Shown: positions 7,554 to 15,338, counted from the first letter of the stretch. The stretch: 16,201 nucleotides of DNA from Phycisphaerae bacterium (GCA_028712345.1 JAQTQF010000015.1:1-16201), one strand, 5' to 3'. Numbers and translations are program-made. The notes: generated by a model not told the origin, from the letters alone.

Positions 7554-7666
7554 TGTTTAGCCTCGCCATCTTGTATGACGGAGTTCGTAAAAATCGCATT
7601 TCTTCAAACTTATTTTCCGTCTTACTTTTCACATCCCTCTGTCATTCTGATCGCAGCGAAGAATCT
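7554..7666. repeat. composite intergenic repeat downstream of accA
   Basis: This gap reuses modules seen at 1473-1642: TGTTTAGCC then TCGCCAT and ATGACGGAGTTCG (7554-7587), then TACTTTTCACATCCCTC and TGTCATTCTGA plus TCGCAGCGAAGAATCT (7622-7666). The 22-nt TGTCATTCTGA/TCGCAGCGAAG core is identical to the copy at 1515-1536, and the TTTTCACATYCCTC segment matches 13615-13630. Beyond it, to 7780, I see no gene. Confidence 0.75.
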
Positions 7667-7780
7667 ATGAACTCCCGAATTTTTGCGCCCTGTCCATTTT
7701 CTTAGTGTGAATTTTCGTTCGCGAAATTCCCTGCAAACGGTTCTTGAAGAAAAAGAGATTGATGGTAAAATAACTACCAA

Positions 7781-7819
7781 TACGACAAGTTTAATTTGTC
7801 GTACAGTCGTGCGTATAAT
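7781..7819 (+). promoter_or_regulatory. candidate promoter and operator for the first GT-C/TPR gene
   Basis: A perfect TATAAT sits at 7814-7819, only 8 nt before the ATG at 7828. At the place expected for a -35 there is no TTGACA-like box, but a perfect inverted repeat TACGACAA-N7-TTGTCGTA (7781-7788, 7796-7803), with a further partial GTCGTGCG at 7807-7813. This arrangement suggests an activator- or repressor-controlled promoter. If TATAAT is used, transcription would start about at the start codon. Confidence 0.45.
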
Positions 7820-7827
7820 CGTAGTAA

Positions 7828-9783
7828 ATGTCGGATGAATATAAAGCCGTCAAAATGCTGAAGGATTTATACAAATCGCCTTTGCTTATTTCGGTAGTCA
7901 TTGCCGTTATCACACTCATAGTCTTTCTGCGTGTGCTCAGCGCCGATTTTGTGATGTGGGATGACGACCGAATGGTTTATCTGAACCCAAACCTTACGGG
8001 CCTTAGCCTTGAACATCTGGGCCAAATATTCACTCATACGGATGTTACCAGACGCTATACGCCGTTAGCCGCGTTAAACTACAGTGTTACCTATCAATTG
8101 TGCCGATTGAATCCTTTCGGTTACCATCTTTCGCCGTGGCTTTTTCATGGCTTCAATGCCGCAATAGTTTTTCTTATTCTGAGGATACTGCTTATAAAAG
8201 GTTTATCACGGCACGGAAAGACAAACATAAAACCCTCGCAGATTGCCTTCTCTGTCGCCATCGGTACTCTGTTCTGGTCGCTCCACCCGATGCGAACCGA
8301 AGCGGTGGCCTGGGTTGGAGCCAATTTTTATCCCCAGGCGATGTTCTTTATGCTTTTGTCGCTGTTATGTTATCTCTGGGCAGAGGATACCAATATCCCT
8401 CGGCGCTCGCATATTAAACGGATTTTTGCATCAGCAGTTTTTTTTGCCGCTGCACTATTGTCTCATCCAATCGTAATCGGCTTGTTCGTAGTTTTCATTG
8501 TCTTAGATGTGTACCCGCTTGGAAAAATAAAAGGCAAATGGTGGACCTCTGTCGAGGCACGCAGGGCGATGCTCGAAAAAATCCCGTTTGTCGCAGTCGG
8601 ACTAATTATCGCCGTAGTTACAGTGATAATTCGCCTCAAAGATGTTGAATTAAAAAATATACCGCTTTCCCAGTTCGGCCTGTTCGATAGAATGATGCAG
8701 GCTATGTACATCTGTGCCTATTATATCTGGCGGCCGTGGTATCCGGCCAATCTTTCGCCGGTTTACACAACCCTTATTTCTTTCAATCCTCTCTCACTGC
8801 TGTTTATCGCAAGTGCGATAGCGGTAATAGGTATGACTATCCCGCTAATCGCGCTGCGCCGTCGCTGGCCTCTCGGCCTGACACTAACAGTCTGTTATTT
8901 GGCGATGCTTATTCCCGTCCTTGGCGTTTTTGAACATCCCCATTATCCCTCCGACCGTTATTCATTAATCGCTTCAATTTGTTTTTCCGTACTCTTAGCT
9001 GTTATCCTCGTAAATATAAAAGCAAAAGGATTGGTCCGTTATATCGCTATTTTTTTATCGATAGCCGTCATTACAACCCTTGGCGCCTTGAGCTGGCGGC
9101 AGAGTCGCCTCTGGAATAACACCGCTTGTTTGTTTGAACATACGCTCCGCACTCTCGGCGACGATTCCTATGGTTATGATATTCACCACAGGCTTGGAAT
9201 ATTCTATTTCAAGCAGGGCAGATACACCCAGGCCGTAAAGATTTTTAAGGAAATCGATGAAGCGAATCCTGTTCAAATCGAAGATTCCCCATCACAGCAA
9301 AGCAAATATACCCAAGCCCGTACTTACTTCGCCCGGGCTATGCAGCTTGTCTCTGACCTGAAGAAAGCCCGCGATAATCCCGCTAAAGCTCTTGTTATAG
9401 ATACCCAAATCTATCAGACCCTTGAGCAATTCCGCCAGGCAATTCGGCTCAGTCCCGATTGGCCCGCTCTTATGAATGATATCGCTTTCCTGATGGCTAC
9501 CCGTCCCGAACTCGAATTCCGTGATGTCAGCGAAGCAATTCGTCTTGCGCAAGGGGCCTGCGATACAACCGATTACAAAAACCCAGGCCGACTCGACACG
9601 CTCGCAGCCGCTTTCGCCTCTGCCGGCAGATTCGACGAAGCGATTGAAACAACGCAAAAGGCTTTAAGTTTGGTCGATAAGAACGACGAATATACGCGTC
9701 GGCGGCTTCAGAAACATTTAGGTTTGTACAAGGCCTCCAAACCATATATTGAAACTCCGCAGAAAGAACGGGATGAAAAATAA
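7828..9783 (+). CDS. GT-C-like polytopic membrane protein with C-terminal TPRs (TMTC-type, divergent)
   Basis: The 651-residue protein has a hydrophobic N-terminal region with roughly ten membrane spans (first 17-36, last about 404-421) and a soluble C-terminal tail from about 450 with degenerate TPRs. The first extracytoplasmic loop carries the acidic cluster MWDDDRMVY (44-51) and RRYTPLAALNYS (75-86), as in TMTC/DUF1736-type glycosyltransferases that use lipid-linked sugars. HPMRTEAVAW (153-162) is also family-like, but the usual ERKDVLS that follows is replaced by GANFYPQ. SDRYS (375-379) replaces ADRYTYI. It may be a divergent or inactive partner of the next gene. ATG 7828 has no Shine-Dalgarno and lies beside a TATAAT, so a leaderless message is possible; ATG 7855 is an alternative start. 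The 3' end overlaps the next gene by 11 nt. Sugar and protein acceptors are unknown. Confidence 0.85.
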   Translation: MSDEYKAVKMLKDLYKSPLLISVVIAVITLIVFLRVLSADFVMWDDDRMVYLNPNLTGLSLEHLGQIFTHTDVTRRYTPLAALNYSVTYQLCRLNPFGYHLSPWLFHGFNAAIVFLILRILLIKGLSRHGKTNIKPSQIAFSVAIGTLFWSLHPMRTEAVAWVGANFYPQAMFFMLLSLLCYLWAEDTNIPRRSHIKRIFASAVFFAAALLSHPIVIGLFVVFIVLDVYPLGKIKGKWWTSVEARRAMLEKIPFVAVGLIIAVVTVIIRLKDVELKNIPLSQFGLFDRMMQAMYICAYYIWRPWYPANLSPVYTTLISFNPLSLLFIASAIAVIGMTIPLIALRRRWPLGLTLTVCYLAMLIPVLGVFEHPHYPSDRYSLIASICFSVLLAVILVNIKAKGLVRYIAIFLSIAVITTLGALSWRQSRLWNNTACLFEHTLRTLGDDSYGYDIHHRLGIFYFKQGRYTQAVKIFKEIDEANPVQIEDSPSQQSKYTQARTYFARAMQLVSDLKKARDNPAKALVIDTQIYQTLEQFRQAIRLSPDWPALMNDIAFLMATRPELEFRDVSEAIRLAQGACDTTDYKNPGRLDTLAAAFASAGRFDEAIETTQKALSLVDKNDEYTRRRLQKHLGLYKASKPYIETPQKERDEK

Positions 9784-12004
9784 AATAAAGAAACCGCAAT
9801 CCAAAAATTTTATTTTTTATATCTATCTGCTTTTGGCAATCGCTACATTTGTTTGCTTCTGGCAGGTTCGCAATTTTGATTTCACCAATTACGATGACGA
9901 CCTTTATGTGTCCGAAAATCCGCGCGTCCCAGCCGGCCTGACCATTGATAACATCGTCTGGGCCTTTACCACCGGAGACACCGGATACTGGCATCCGCTT
10001 ACCTGGATTTCTTTTATGCTCGATTGCCAACTGTTCGGCCCCGACCCCGGCCGGATTCATCTCGTAAATCTGCTTCTGCATATCGCCAACACTCTGCTGT
10101 TATTTACAGTTCTAAAAAAAATGATAGCCTCTCTCTGGCCAAGCGCATTTGTCGCCGCTCTCTTTGCCGTCCATCCGATGCATGTTGAATCCGTCGCTTG
10201 GATTGCCGAACGAAAGGATGTTTTGAGTACATTTTTCTGGTTTCTTACTTTGGCCGCATACGCCGCCTATGTCAAACGCTCATCTGTGTTTCGATACATC
10301 ATAACCTTTGCGATTTTTGTGCTTGCCGTTCTTACCAAACCGATGGTTGTTACTTTGCCGTTTGTGCTTTTGCTCCTCGACTATTGGCCGCTAAACAGGT
10401 TTGGTTCTGTTCAAAGTAAACAGACCGAGATACCTCAAAAATCTTTCTGCTATCTTATTCTCGAAAAAATTCCTTTCTTTGTCCTCTCCGCAGCTTTAAG
10501 CGCCGTCACATTTCTGATTCAGCGTAACAGGGGTATCGCCCCTGATATAGATTCTCTTTCCCTAAAAAGCCGGGCTGCAAATGCCCTGTTATCATACTCA
10601 ACATACATCGGCAAAATGTTCTGGCCGAGAAATCTCGCCGTGTTTTATCCTTATGACACCGGCAGTTTCGTACCTTTTCGCGTTGTATTAAGCGCCTCGG
10701 TGCTGCTGATTATATCCATATTAGTGGTGTGTTGGGCACGCCGGAAAAAGTATTTGTTCACCGGCTGGTTTTGGTTCCTCGGCACACTTGTTCCTGTAAT
10801 AGGCATTATTCAAAGCGGCGCCCAGTCCTTTGCCGACCGCTACACCTATATTTCATATATAGGTCTGTTCATAATGCTTGTATGGGCTTTGCCCGGTTTT
10901 CTTTCCTGGCTGCCGCAGCGAAAATTCGTTCTTGCCGTATCGATACCGATTGTGCTTGCCGTACTCGGAACCTGTACATACCTGCAAACAGGTTATTGGA
11001 AAAACAGCATCACTCTTTTTTCGCATGCCCTCGATGTAACAAAAAACAATTATCTCGCGCACACCGGTCTTGCCGACGAGTTAGGCGCTCAGGGGAAAAG
11101 GGCTCTCGCAATTGAGCATTACGAAAAGGCACTGCAAATCCAGCCCACTTGCGCTTTTACGCATAATAATCTCGGCCTTGCTCTGGCACAGCAGAACAAT
11201 CGCGAACAGGCCATTGTTCATTTCTCCCGCGCGGTGGAACTTATGCCTCATTTGGACAAGGCTCGCGGAAACCTTGCAAAAACTCTTGCTATGACCGGCA
11301 GATTCAACGAAGCCCTCGACCAGCTCCGCACGGCTATTCAGCTCAGGCCGAATTACCCTGATTTTATGAATGATTTCGCCTTCCTGACAGCCGCTCATCC
11401 CGAACTCGAACCTCGTGATATGAATGAAGCGATTCTTTTTGCCCGCCGAGCCTGCGAACTTACAAACTACAAAAAAACCGCTTATTTAAGCACTCTCGCC
11501 GTTACATATTCCGCTGCCGGCAGATTATCCGAAGCAGTAAAAACCATTGAAACTGCTTTGAAACTTGAGCCTGATTCCGTGGTTTTGCGTAACGGCCTGG
11601 GCGATACTCTTTTCTCTCAGGGAAAATTCAGAGAGGCAATCGCTCAAATGAAATCTGCACTGGAAATAGAACAGGGAAATCCCGATGTGAAAAATAATCT
11701 GGCGTGGATATTTGCAACTTGTCCCGACCCCAATATACGAAACCCCTCTGAAGCAATTCGTCTTGCCAAAGAGGCCTGCATCGCGACCAATTATAAAACC
11801 CCCGGCAAACTCGACACGCTCGCAGCCGCTTTCGCCTCGGCAGGCAGATTTGATGAAGCGATTGAAGTAATGAAAAAGGCGCTGAGTCTGATTGGTGAGA
11901 ATGACAAACCAATACTTGAGCAGTTTCAAAACCACTTAGATTTATACAGGTCTTCCAAACCTTATATCTCAACTCCGCAGGAAAACAAAAATACAAGCCG
12001 CTGA
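9773..12004 (+). CDS. TMTC/DUF1736-type GT-C glycosyltransferase with C-terminal TPRs
   Basis: The 743-residue protein probably transfers a sugar from a polyprenyl-linked donor to exported proteins, by analogy with TMTC O-mannosyltransferases; the actual sugar and acceptor are unknown. Membrane spans begin at about 13-30 and end at about 385-402. Family motifs are intact: FTNYDDDLYVSENP 37-50, YWHPLTWISFMLD 72-84, HPMHVESVAWIAERKDVLS 134-152 and FADRYTYISYIG 353-364. From about 424 the protein is a run of TPRs (NNLGLALAQQNNREQAIVHF at 465-484; FNEALDQLRTAIQLRPNYPD at 511-530; then up to 715), presumably outside the membrane and used for protein binding. ATG 9773 overlaps the end of the upstream paralogue by 11 nt; an earlier in-frame TTG at 9749 is less likely. 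Coupled translation with the upstream gene is likely. The last repeat closely matches the paralogue even at DNA level. Confidence 0.9.
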   Translation: MKNKIKKPQSKNFIFYIYLLLAIATFVCFWQVRNFDFTNYDDDLYVSENPRVPAGLTIDNIVWAFTTGDTGYWHPLTWISFMLDCQLFGPDPGRIHLVNLLLHIANTLLLFTVLKKMIASLWPSAFVAALFAVHPMHVESVAWIAERKDVLSTFFWFLTLAAYAAYVKRSSVFRYIITFAIFVLAVLTKPMVVTLPFVLLLLDYWPLNRFGSVQSKQTEIPQKSFCYLILEKIPFFVLSAALSAVTFLIQRNRGIAPDIDSLSLKSRAANALLSYSTYIGKMFWPRNLAVFYPYDTGSFVPFRVVLSASVLLIISILVVCWARRKKYLFTGWFWFLGTLVPVIGIIQSGAQSFADRYTYISYIGLFIMLVWALPGFLSWLPQRKFVLAVSIPIVLAVLGTCTYLQTGYWKNSITLFSHALDVTKNNYLAHTGLADELGAQGKRALAIEHYEKALQIQPTCAFTHNNLGLALAQQNNREQAIVHFSRAVELMPHLDKARGNLAKTLAMTGRFNEALDQLRTAIQLRPNYPDFMNDFAFLTAAHPELEPRDMNEAILFARRACELTNYKKTAYLSTLAVTYSAAGRLSEAVKTIETALKLEPDSVVLRNGLGDTLFSQGKFREAIAQMKSALEIEQGNPDVKNNLAWIFATCPDPNIRNPSEAIRLAKEACIATNYKTPGKLDTLAAAFASAGRFDEAIEVMKKALSLIGENDKPILEQFQNHLDLYRSSKPYISTPQENKNTSR

Positions 12005-12020
12005 CGGCTAACCGTTTTTC

Positions 12021-12058
12021 TGTCATTCTGACCCTCGCCCAAGCGGCCGGAAAAATCT
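12021..12058. repeat. TGTCATTCTGA intergenic module
   Basis: A copy of the TGTCATTCTGA module, followed by the diverged CCCTCGCCCAAGCGGCCGG and AAAAATCT, fills the 60-nt space between the convergent GT-C/TPR gene and the ADP-ribosylglycohydrolase family gene. All four copies in the window point the same way (plus strand), whatever the direction of the flanking genes. Confidence 0.65.
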
Positions 12059-12064
12059 CTTTTT

Positions 12065-13318
12065 TTACGCCCTCTCCATATCCTGGATATAAGTTTTCAT
12101 TTTTGCCAGTCTTGCCTTAAAAGCGTTGTATAAACCGTCCGAGTTTTCCCTCAGCAGTCTCTTGGAGTTCGTATGCGGATTAACCGATGTCGCGTAGTCG
12201 GCCTGCTTAATCAATGCCTCCGGTATCGAACCGGCTCCAGTCAATGCTCCCGATATTCCCGCCGCCACAGCCGTAAGGCAGTCAGTGTCCCGCCCCATAT
12301 TGACCCCCGCCTTCATCGCCTCCCATGTATTGGCCTTGGTCATTTTGAAAACGCAAACCGCTTTGCTGACAATTTCATTAGCGTAGCTGTGAGCATAAGG
12401 AACGCCTTCGCCGCTGTACATTGTATCGAATTTCTTTCGCATATCTCGAAAATCTTTACACCCCGCCGTCAGCTTCAGCGCTTTATCGAGTTCCCAGCGA
12501 ATATCAGCCTGCTTGGCGAATCGCTTGTCGGTCTTCTCGTAATTATCGAATATCGCGCCAATTACGCTATCGACCGTTGCATTCGGTTTTGTTGCCGCCG
12601 CAATTGCGATAACCGTAACTTCGCCCCAGAAAATGCCGCGACTATTGGCCGTGTTATAAAGCTGACCAATTTCTCTAACATCGTCAATCGCGCCCGAAAT
12701 ATCGCCCGCGTTAATCAAACCAATCGGATGACACGACCGCGACAGTGAAACAAGCCCCGAATAGTCGCAATATTTTCCAATATCAGACGCCGGCACAGGC
12801 GTTTTGGCCATCGCCAGCAGCGAATCCTCGAAAGGCTCGGAAACCAAACCGCCCGCTTTGGGATTCATATGATTTATCCACGCTCGCCGAAGGTCCTCAG
12901 CATTGATTCTATCCTGCTTTTCCATTATCGCCGTTATCATCAGCTTCTGCCGTTCAACCCCGTCCTCGGTCGTTCCCGCTACGCGGTCCCATGTATTAAG
13001 CGTTCCATAGTGGTGATACGGAAGCAATTTATCCAATGTGCCGTACTCTTTTTCGATTTTTTCCCACGACCAGCTCTCGACCGGCGCCCCCATAGCCGAA
13101 CCAATATGACAGCCTGCGATACACCCGAAAAACTTTTCACGAAGAGCCATTGCCTCAGCAGTTGATTTTTTACTCTTCATCGGCAATTCTGCTTTTGCTT
13201 TTTTCTCCTCCGACTTCTTCTCTGCCGCAAAGACTTTGGGGACTGAGACAGCCGCCGCCAATACTGCCGCACCTTTAAGGAATGAACGCCGACCGATAGA
13301 TTTGTTTTCGTCTAACAT
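12065..13318 (-). CDS. Tat-exported ADP-ribosylglycohydrolase family protein
   Basis: From ATG 13318 the protein has 417 residues: a twin-arginine signal (GRRSFLKG at 9-16, hydrophobic stretch to about 27, likely cut after VFA at 31), a charged linker, then an all-helical ADP-ribosylglycohydrolase (DraG-like) domain, about 60-400. Motifs are FGCIAGCHIGSAMGAPVES 64-82, TTEDG 116-120 in place of the usual TDDT, and GRDTDCLTAVAAG 342-354 in place of GGDTDT. The probable metal-binding acidic residues D119, D344 and D346 remain. The true substrate is unknown; export argues against classic control of nitrogenase. Start choice is debatable. ATG 13318 has GGAG 8 nt upstream and a good promoter before it. 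A GTG at 13393 adds 25 residues and has an excellent GGGAGGTGA, but places that promoter inside the gene and lengthens the Tat n-region. It is convergent with the GT-C/TPR pair. Confidence 0.9.
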   Translation of the reverse strand: MLDENKSIGRRSFLKGAAVLAAAVSVPKVFAAEKKSEEKKAKAELPMKSKKSTAEAMALREKFFGCIAGCHIGSAMGAPVESWSWEKIEKEYGTLDKLLPYHHYGTLNTWDRVAGTTEDGVERQKLMITAIMEKQDRINAEDLRRAWINHMNPKAGGLVSEPFEDSLLAMAKTPVPASDIGKYCDYSGLVSLSRSCHPIGLINAGDISGAIDDVREIGQLYNTANSRGIFWGEVTVIAIAAATKPNATVDSVIGAIFDNYEKTDKRFAKQADIRWELDKALKLTAGCKDFRDMRKKFDTMYSGEGVPYAHSYANEIVSKAVCVFKMTKANTWEAMKAGVNMGRDTDCLTAVAAGISGALTGAGSIPEALIKQADYATSVNPHTNSKRLLRENSDGLYNAFKARLAKMKTYIQDMERA

Positions 13319-13351
13319 TTTTCTTTCTCCGATTTTGAATGATATCTCCGT

Positions 13352-13380
13352 ATTATAATGGACGGCATTAACCAAAACAA
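13352..13380 (-). promoter_or_regulatory. candidate sigma-70 promoter of the Tat-exported protein gene
   Basis: On the minus strand TTGTTT (13380-13375), exactly 17 nt, then a perfect TATAAT (13357-13352). Transcription would begin near 13345, giving a leader of about 27 nt with GGAG before the ATG at 13318. It helps decide for that start over the upstream GTG at 13393. Confidence 0.5.
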
Positions 13381-13438
13381 TACTTAATAACACGATTTCA
13401 CCTCCCCGTCATCCCCGCCCCGATCGCCAATCCATAAG

Positions 13439-13700
13439 CCCCCAATTTTCTTGTCCGCCGTAGTTTTAACGAAGGCGGAATATTGGGGGTTATTTATTGT
13501 TTAGCCGCCGTCGGCACGACGGCGATATTTAGCCCCAGTTTTACTGGGGGTTCGTGGTCAACTCAAAACTAAGAATTAAAAACTCAAAACTATCTGTCCC
13601 TTCCCACTTTTCTTACTTTTCACATTCCTCTGTCATTCTGATTCCGCCGAAGGCGGGTAAACCGCCGGAATAAGTAGAAGCCCCGTCCGCCTCTGGCGGA
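13439..13700. repeat. dense palindromic repeat tract in the 13394-13805 gap
   Basis: This 412-nt gap carries no convincing gene. It contains a two-step hairpin CCCCCAAT ... TCCGCC ... GGCGGA ... ATTGGGGG (13439-13489); TGTTTAGC followed by CGCCGTCG-GCA-CGACGGCG (13506-13524); CCCCAGT-TTT-ACTGGGG (13533-13549); the AACTCAAAACT AT-rich unit (13560-13591); TTTTCACATTCCTC plus TGTCATTCTGA (13617-13641); CCGCC-GAA-GGCGG (13644-13656); and TCCGCC-TCT-GGCGGA (13686-13700). GGCGGGTAAA here is the reverse complement of TTTACCCGCC at 1537-1546. Several of the stems have 3-nt loops. Confidence 0.75.
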
Positions 13701-13737
13701 TAAGCAACAGGAATGATTACACTTAAGAAAATAAAAC

Positions 13738-13769
13738 AAAAAAGGCCGCCCACGACAGACGGCCTTTTT
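13738..13769 (-). terminator. rho-independent terminator of csrA
   Basis: GGCCG (13744-13748) pairs with CGGCC (13760-13764) across an 11-nt loop, flanked by A6 on one side and T5 on the other. Read on the minus strand it is a GC stem followed directly by six T's, 37 nt past the csrA stop. The symmetric A/T flanks mean it could also work on the plus strand. Confidence 0.85.
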
Positions 13770-13805
13770 CGTAAATGGCTTTTGGTAGAAATTTTACTAT
13801 TTGTA

Positions 13806-14027
13806 TCAACCCGTTGAAGATTTATGCGAATGGGCCTGGTCATCCTGCTGTTTTTGCCCGGCTTTTTCGCGCTGGATAGCTTCATATATTTCCTTGCGGT
13901 GAACGGAAATCGCCTTCGGAGCAGTTATCCCCAGCCGAACCTTATCCCCGCGAACATCGACAATGGTTATCTCGACATCGTCCCCGATTACTATCGACTC
14001 ATTTTTTTGCCTGCTCAACACTAACAT
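13806..14027 (-). CDS. csrA: carbon storage regulator CsrA, RNA-binding translational regulator
   Basis: Small dimeric RNA-binding protein that binds GGA motifs in leaders of target mRNAs and usually blocks translation; in many bacteria it controls carbon metabolism, motility and biofilm formation. The 73-residue protein begins MLVLSRQKNESIVIGDDVEI, has the GITAPKAISVHRKEIYEAI core, and keeps R6 and R44, the residues central to RNA binding in the family. The tail from about 57 is polar (GQKQQDDQAHSHKSSTG) and some 12 residues longer than E. coli CsrA. AAGGAG lies 10 nt before the ATG. The leader holds three GGA triplets close to the start, one inside the Shine-Dalgarno, which would suit autoregulation. 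No fliW or flagellar gene is adjacent. It is monocistronic, with its own terminator. Confidence 0.97.
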   Translation of the reverse strand: MLVLSRQKNESIVIGDDVEITIVDVRGDKVRLGITAPKAISVHRKEIYEAIQREKAGQKQQDDQAHSHKSSTG

Positions 14028-14314
14028 TTTTCCGGCACTCCTTTCTGCGGTTTTTCAGGAGCAATCCTTACCTTAATACTACGAAAATCCCTAATACCCT
14101 GTTTCCTGATATTCTTAACTTTTGATATTACATTACCAAGCAAACTAATCCATTGATGCCCTGTGTATCTTTTCGGCAATTTCAGTGGGGCAATATACTA
14201 AATTCTTCTTTTTTTGAAAATTTAACACCAGACTCGAATTTTGTATAACGATTGAATGAAAAAGGACTTAAGAGAGAAAATAGATATGACCCCCCGGTTG
14301 GCTTTTTGGCAGAA

Positions 14315-15217
14315 TTAACTCTGGTGCATCCGCCATATATAGTACCGCACCGCTAGCCAGTAACCCCATAGAGACCCTAAACAGGCGAAAGACACCATCT
14401 GGATAGGCAATACTGCCGCTATCGGCTTTTGGAAAAACACCGCCGGCCAAGCCAAAGACAACAATGTCAGTGGTCCGGTTTTTATATAACTTGCTGTAAA
14501 ATAATAAGTTACCGCAACAGAGGCTATCGCGGACCAAAAAGCCTTAGCCGATAAAAATATCTTAGCCAGAAACCCGCACACTCCGAACCCAAGTAGAACG
14601 GCAAAGGCTATTTGCAGATTGGCTGGCTGAGCTGTAACCTGCTCCAGCCGTGAATCGGCAAACTTGACATTGACTGCGAAGATATTTATCAAAAAATTGG
14701 CGACAAATATAGTCGCTATAACTGATGTGGCTATTTGGGCAAATTCCGGAATTTTAAAAAACGGCTTGATTTCATCCGGCAGTTCTACAGCTTTTTTTCT
14801 GAAGATTCTATCTGCCAATATCGCACCGGCAAATCCGCACACCGCCAAACCAAGCCAGACAATACCCTCATATTTAAGAGCAGAATAAACCTTCATCCTG
14901 CTGGCAACTGCCGGCGATTCTTGAAACAGCATTGAAATTGGTGCACTTCTCAGTGCCCAAGCTCCCATTCCGGCAGGAGCGGCAATTATGCCAATCTGCG
15001 CCCCGAATGGCACGCAGACTACCGAAGCCAGAAAGCCGGCGACAAAGGCCAGTCCCGCGCAGATTAATATATCGCTTATACTGATATTACCGCTTAAAAG
15101 GGCAAAGACTTCATTTGCGTCCGGCTTGACAATGTCCCATGGCAGCAATCCAAGCAGTAAAACTCCTATTGCTATTGCCGCTGCTATTCTGAATCTCATT
15201 AACCAGGAAAGTTCCAT
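14315..15217 (-). CDS. polytopic membrane protein of unknown function
   Basis: I do not recognise the family. From ATG 15217 it has 300 residues and about seven or eight hydrophobic segments: near 9-28, 48-70, 74-90, 119-138, 161-182, 201-223, 227-243 and 251-291. A charged stretch at 139-157 (RKKAVELPDEIKPFFK) separates the first four segments from the rest, so it could be a two-half protein. Small residues are frequent in the helices (e.g. GFLASVVCVPFG at 61-72), and there is no enzyme or transporter signature I can name. The frame stays open to a TTG at 15292, giving 25 more residues (starting YTTWRKAFL); neither start has a good Shine-Dalgarno, and ATG at 15199 is a third choice. It lies between tRNA-Leu and csrA on the same strand, with 287 nt before csrA, so it is probably independent of csrA. 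Confidence 0.72.
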   Translation of the reverse strand: MELSWLMRFRIAAAIAIGVLLLGLLPWDIVKPDANEVFALLSGNISISDILICAGLAFVAGFLASVVCVPFGAQIGIIAAPAGMGAWALRSAPISMLFQESPAVASRMKVYSALKYEGIVWLGLAVCGFAGAILADRIFRKKAVELPDEIKPFFKIPEFAQIATSVIATIFVANFLINIFAVNVKFADSRLEQVTAQPANLQIAFAVLLGFGVCGFLAKIFLSAKAFWSAIASVAVTYYFTASYIKTGPLTLLSLAWPAVFFQKPIAAVLPIQMVSFACLGSLWGYWLAVRYYIWRMHQS

Positions 15218-15307
15218 ACGAATATGCGCCAAATTTAAAATTTCTTCAGAAAAATCATTACACAGAAAAGCCTTACGCCAGGTAGTGTACAATCAAAACC
15301 GGTCCGT

Positions 15308-15338
15308 TTACAGAAAAAACTTGTTACAGAAAAACTTG
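15308..15338. repeat. tandem direct repeat at the tRNA-Leu 3' end
   Basis: TTACAGAAAAAACTTG (15308-15323) is followed immediately by TTACAGAAAAACTTG (15324-15338); the units differ only by one A in the homopolymer. The second copy ends inside the tRNA 3' end. It looks like slippage or a small tandem duplication rather than an integration site. Confidence 0.7.

Noticed and set aside
12004..12019. ACGG-CTAA-CCGT plus T-run as terminator of the second GT-C/TPR gene
   Set aside because: The stem has only 4 bp and overlaps the stop codon; TAACCGTTTTT also occurs after accA without a stem, so it may be a repeat fragment.
13613..13885. 90-codon minus-strand frame overlapping the end of csrA
   Set aside because: It runs through the csrA terminator and the palindromic repeats, overlaps a certain gene in another frame, and its product has no recognisable features.
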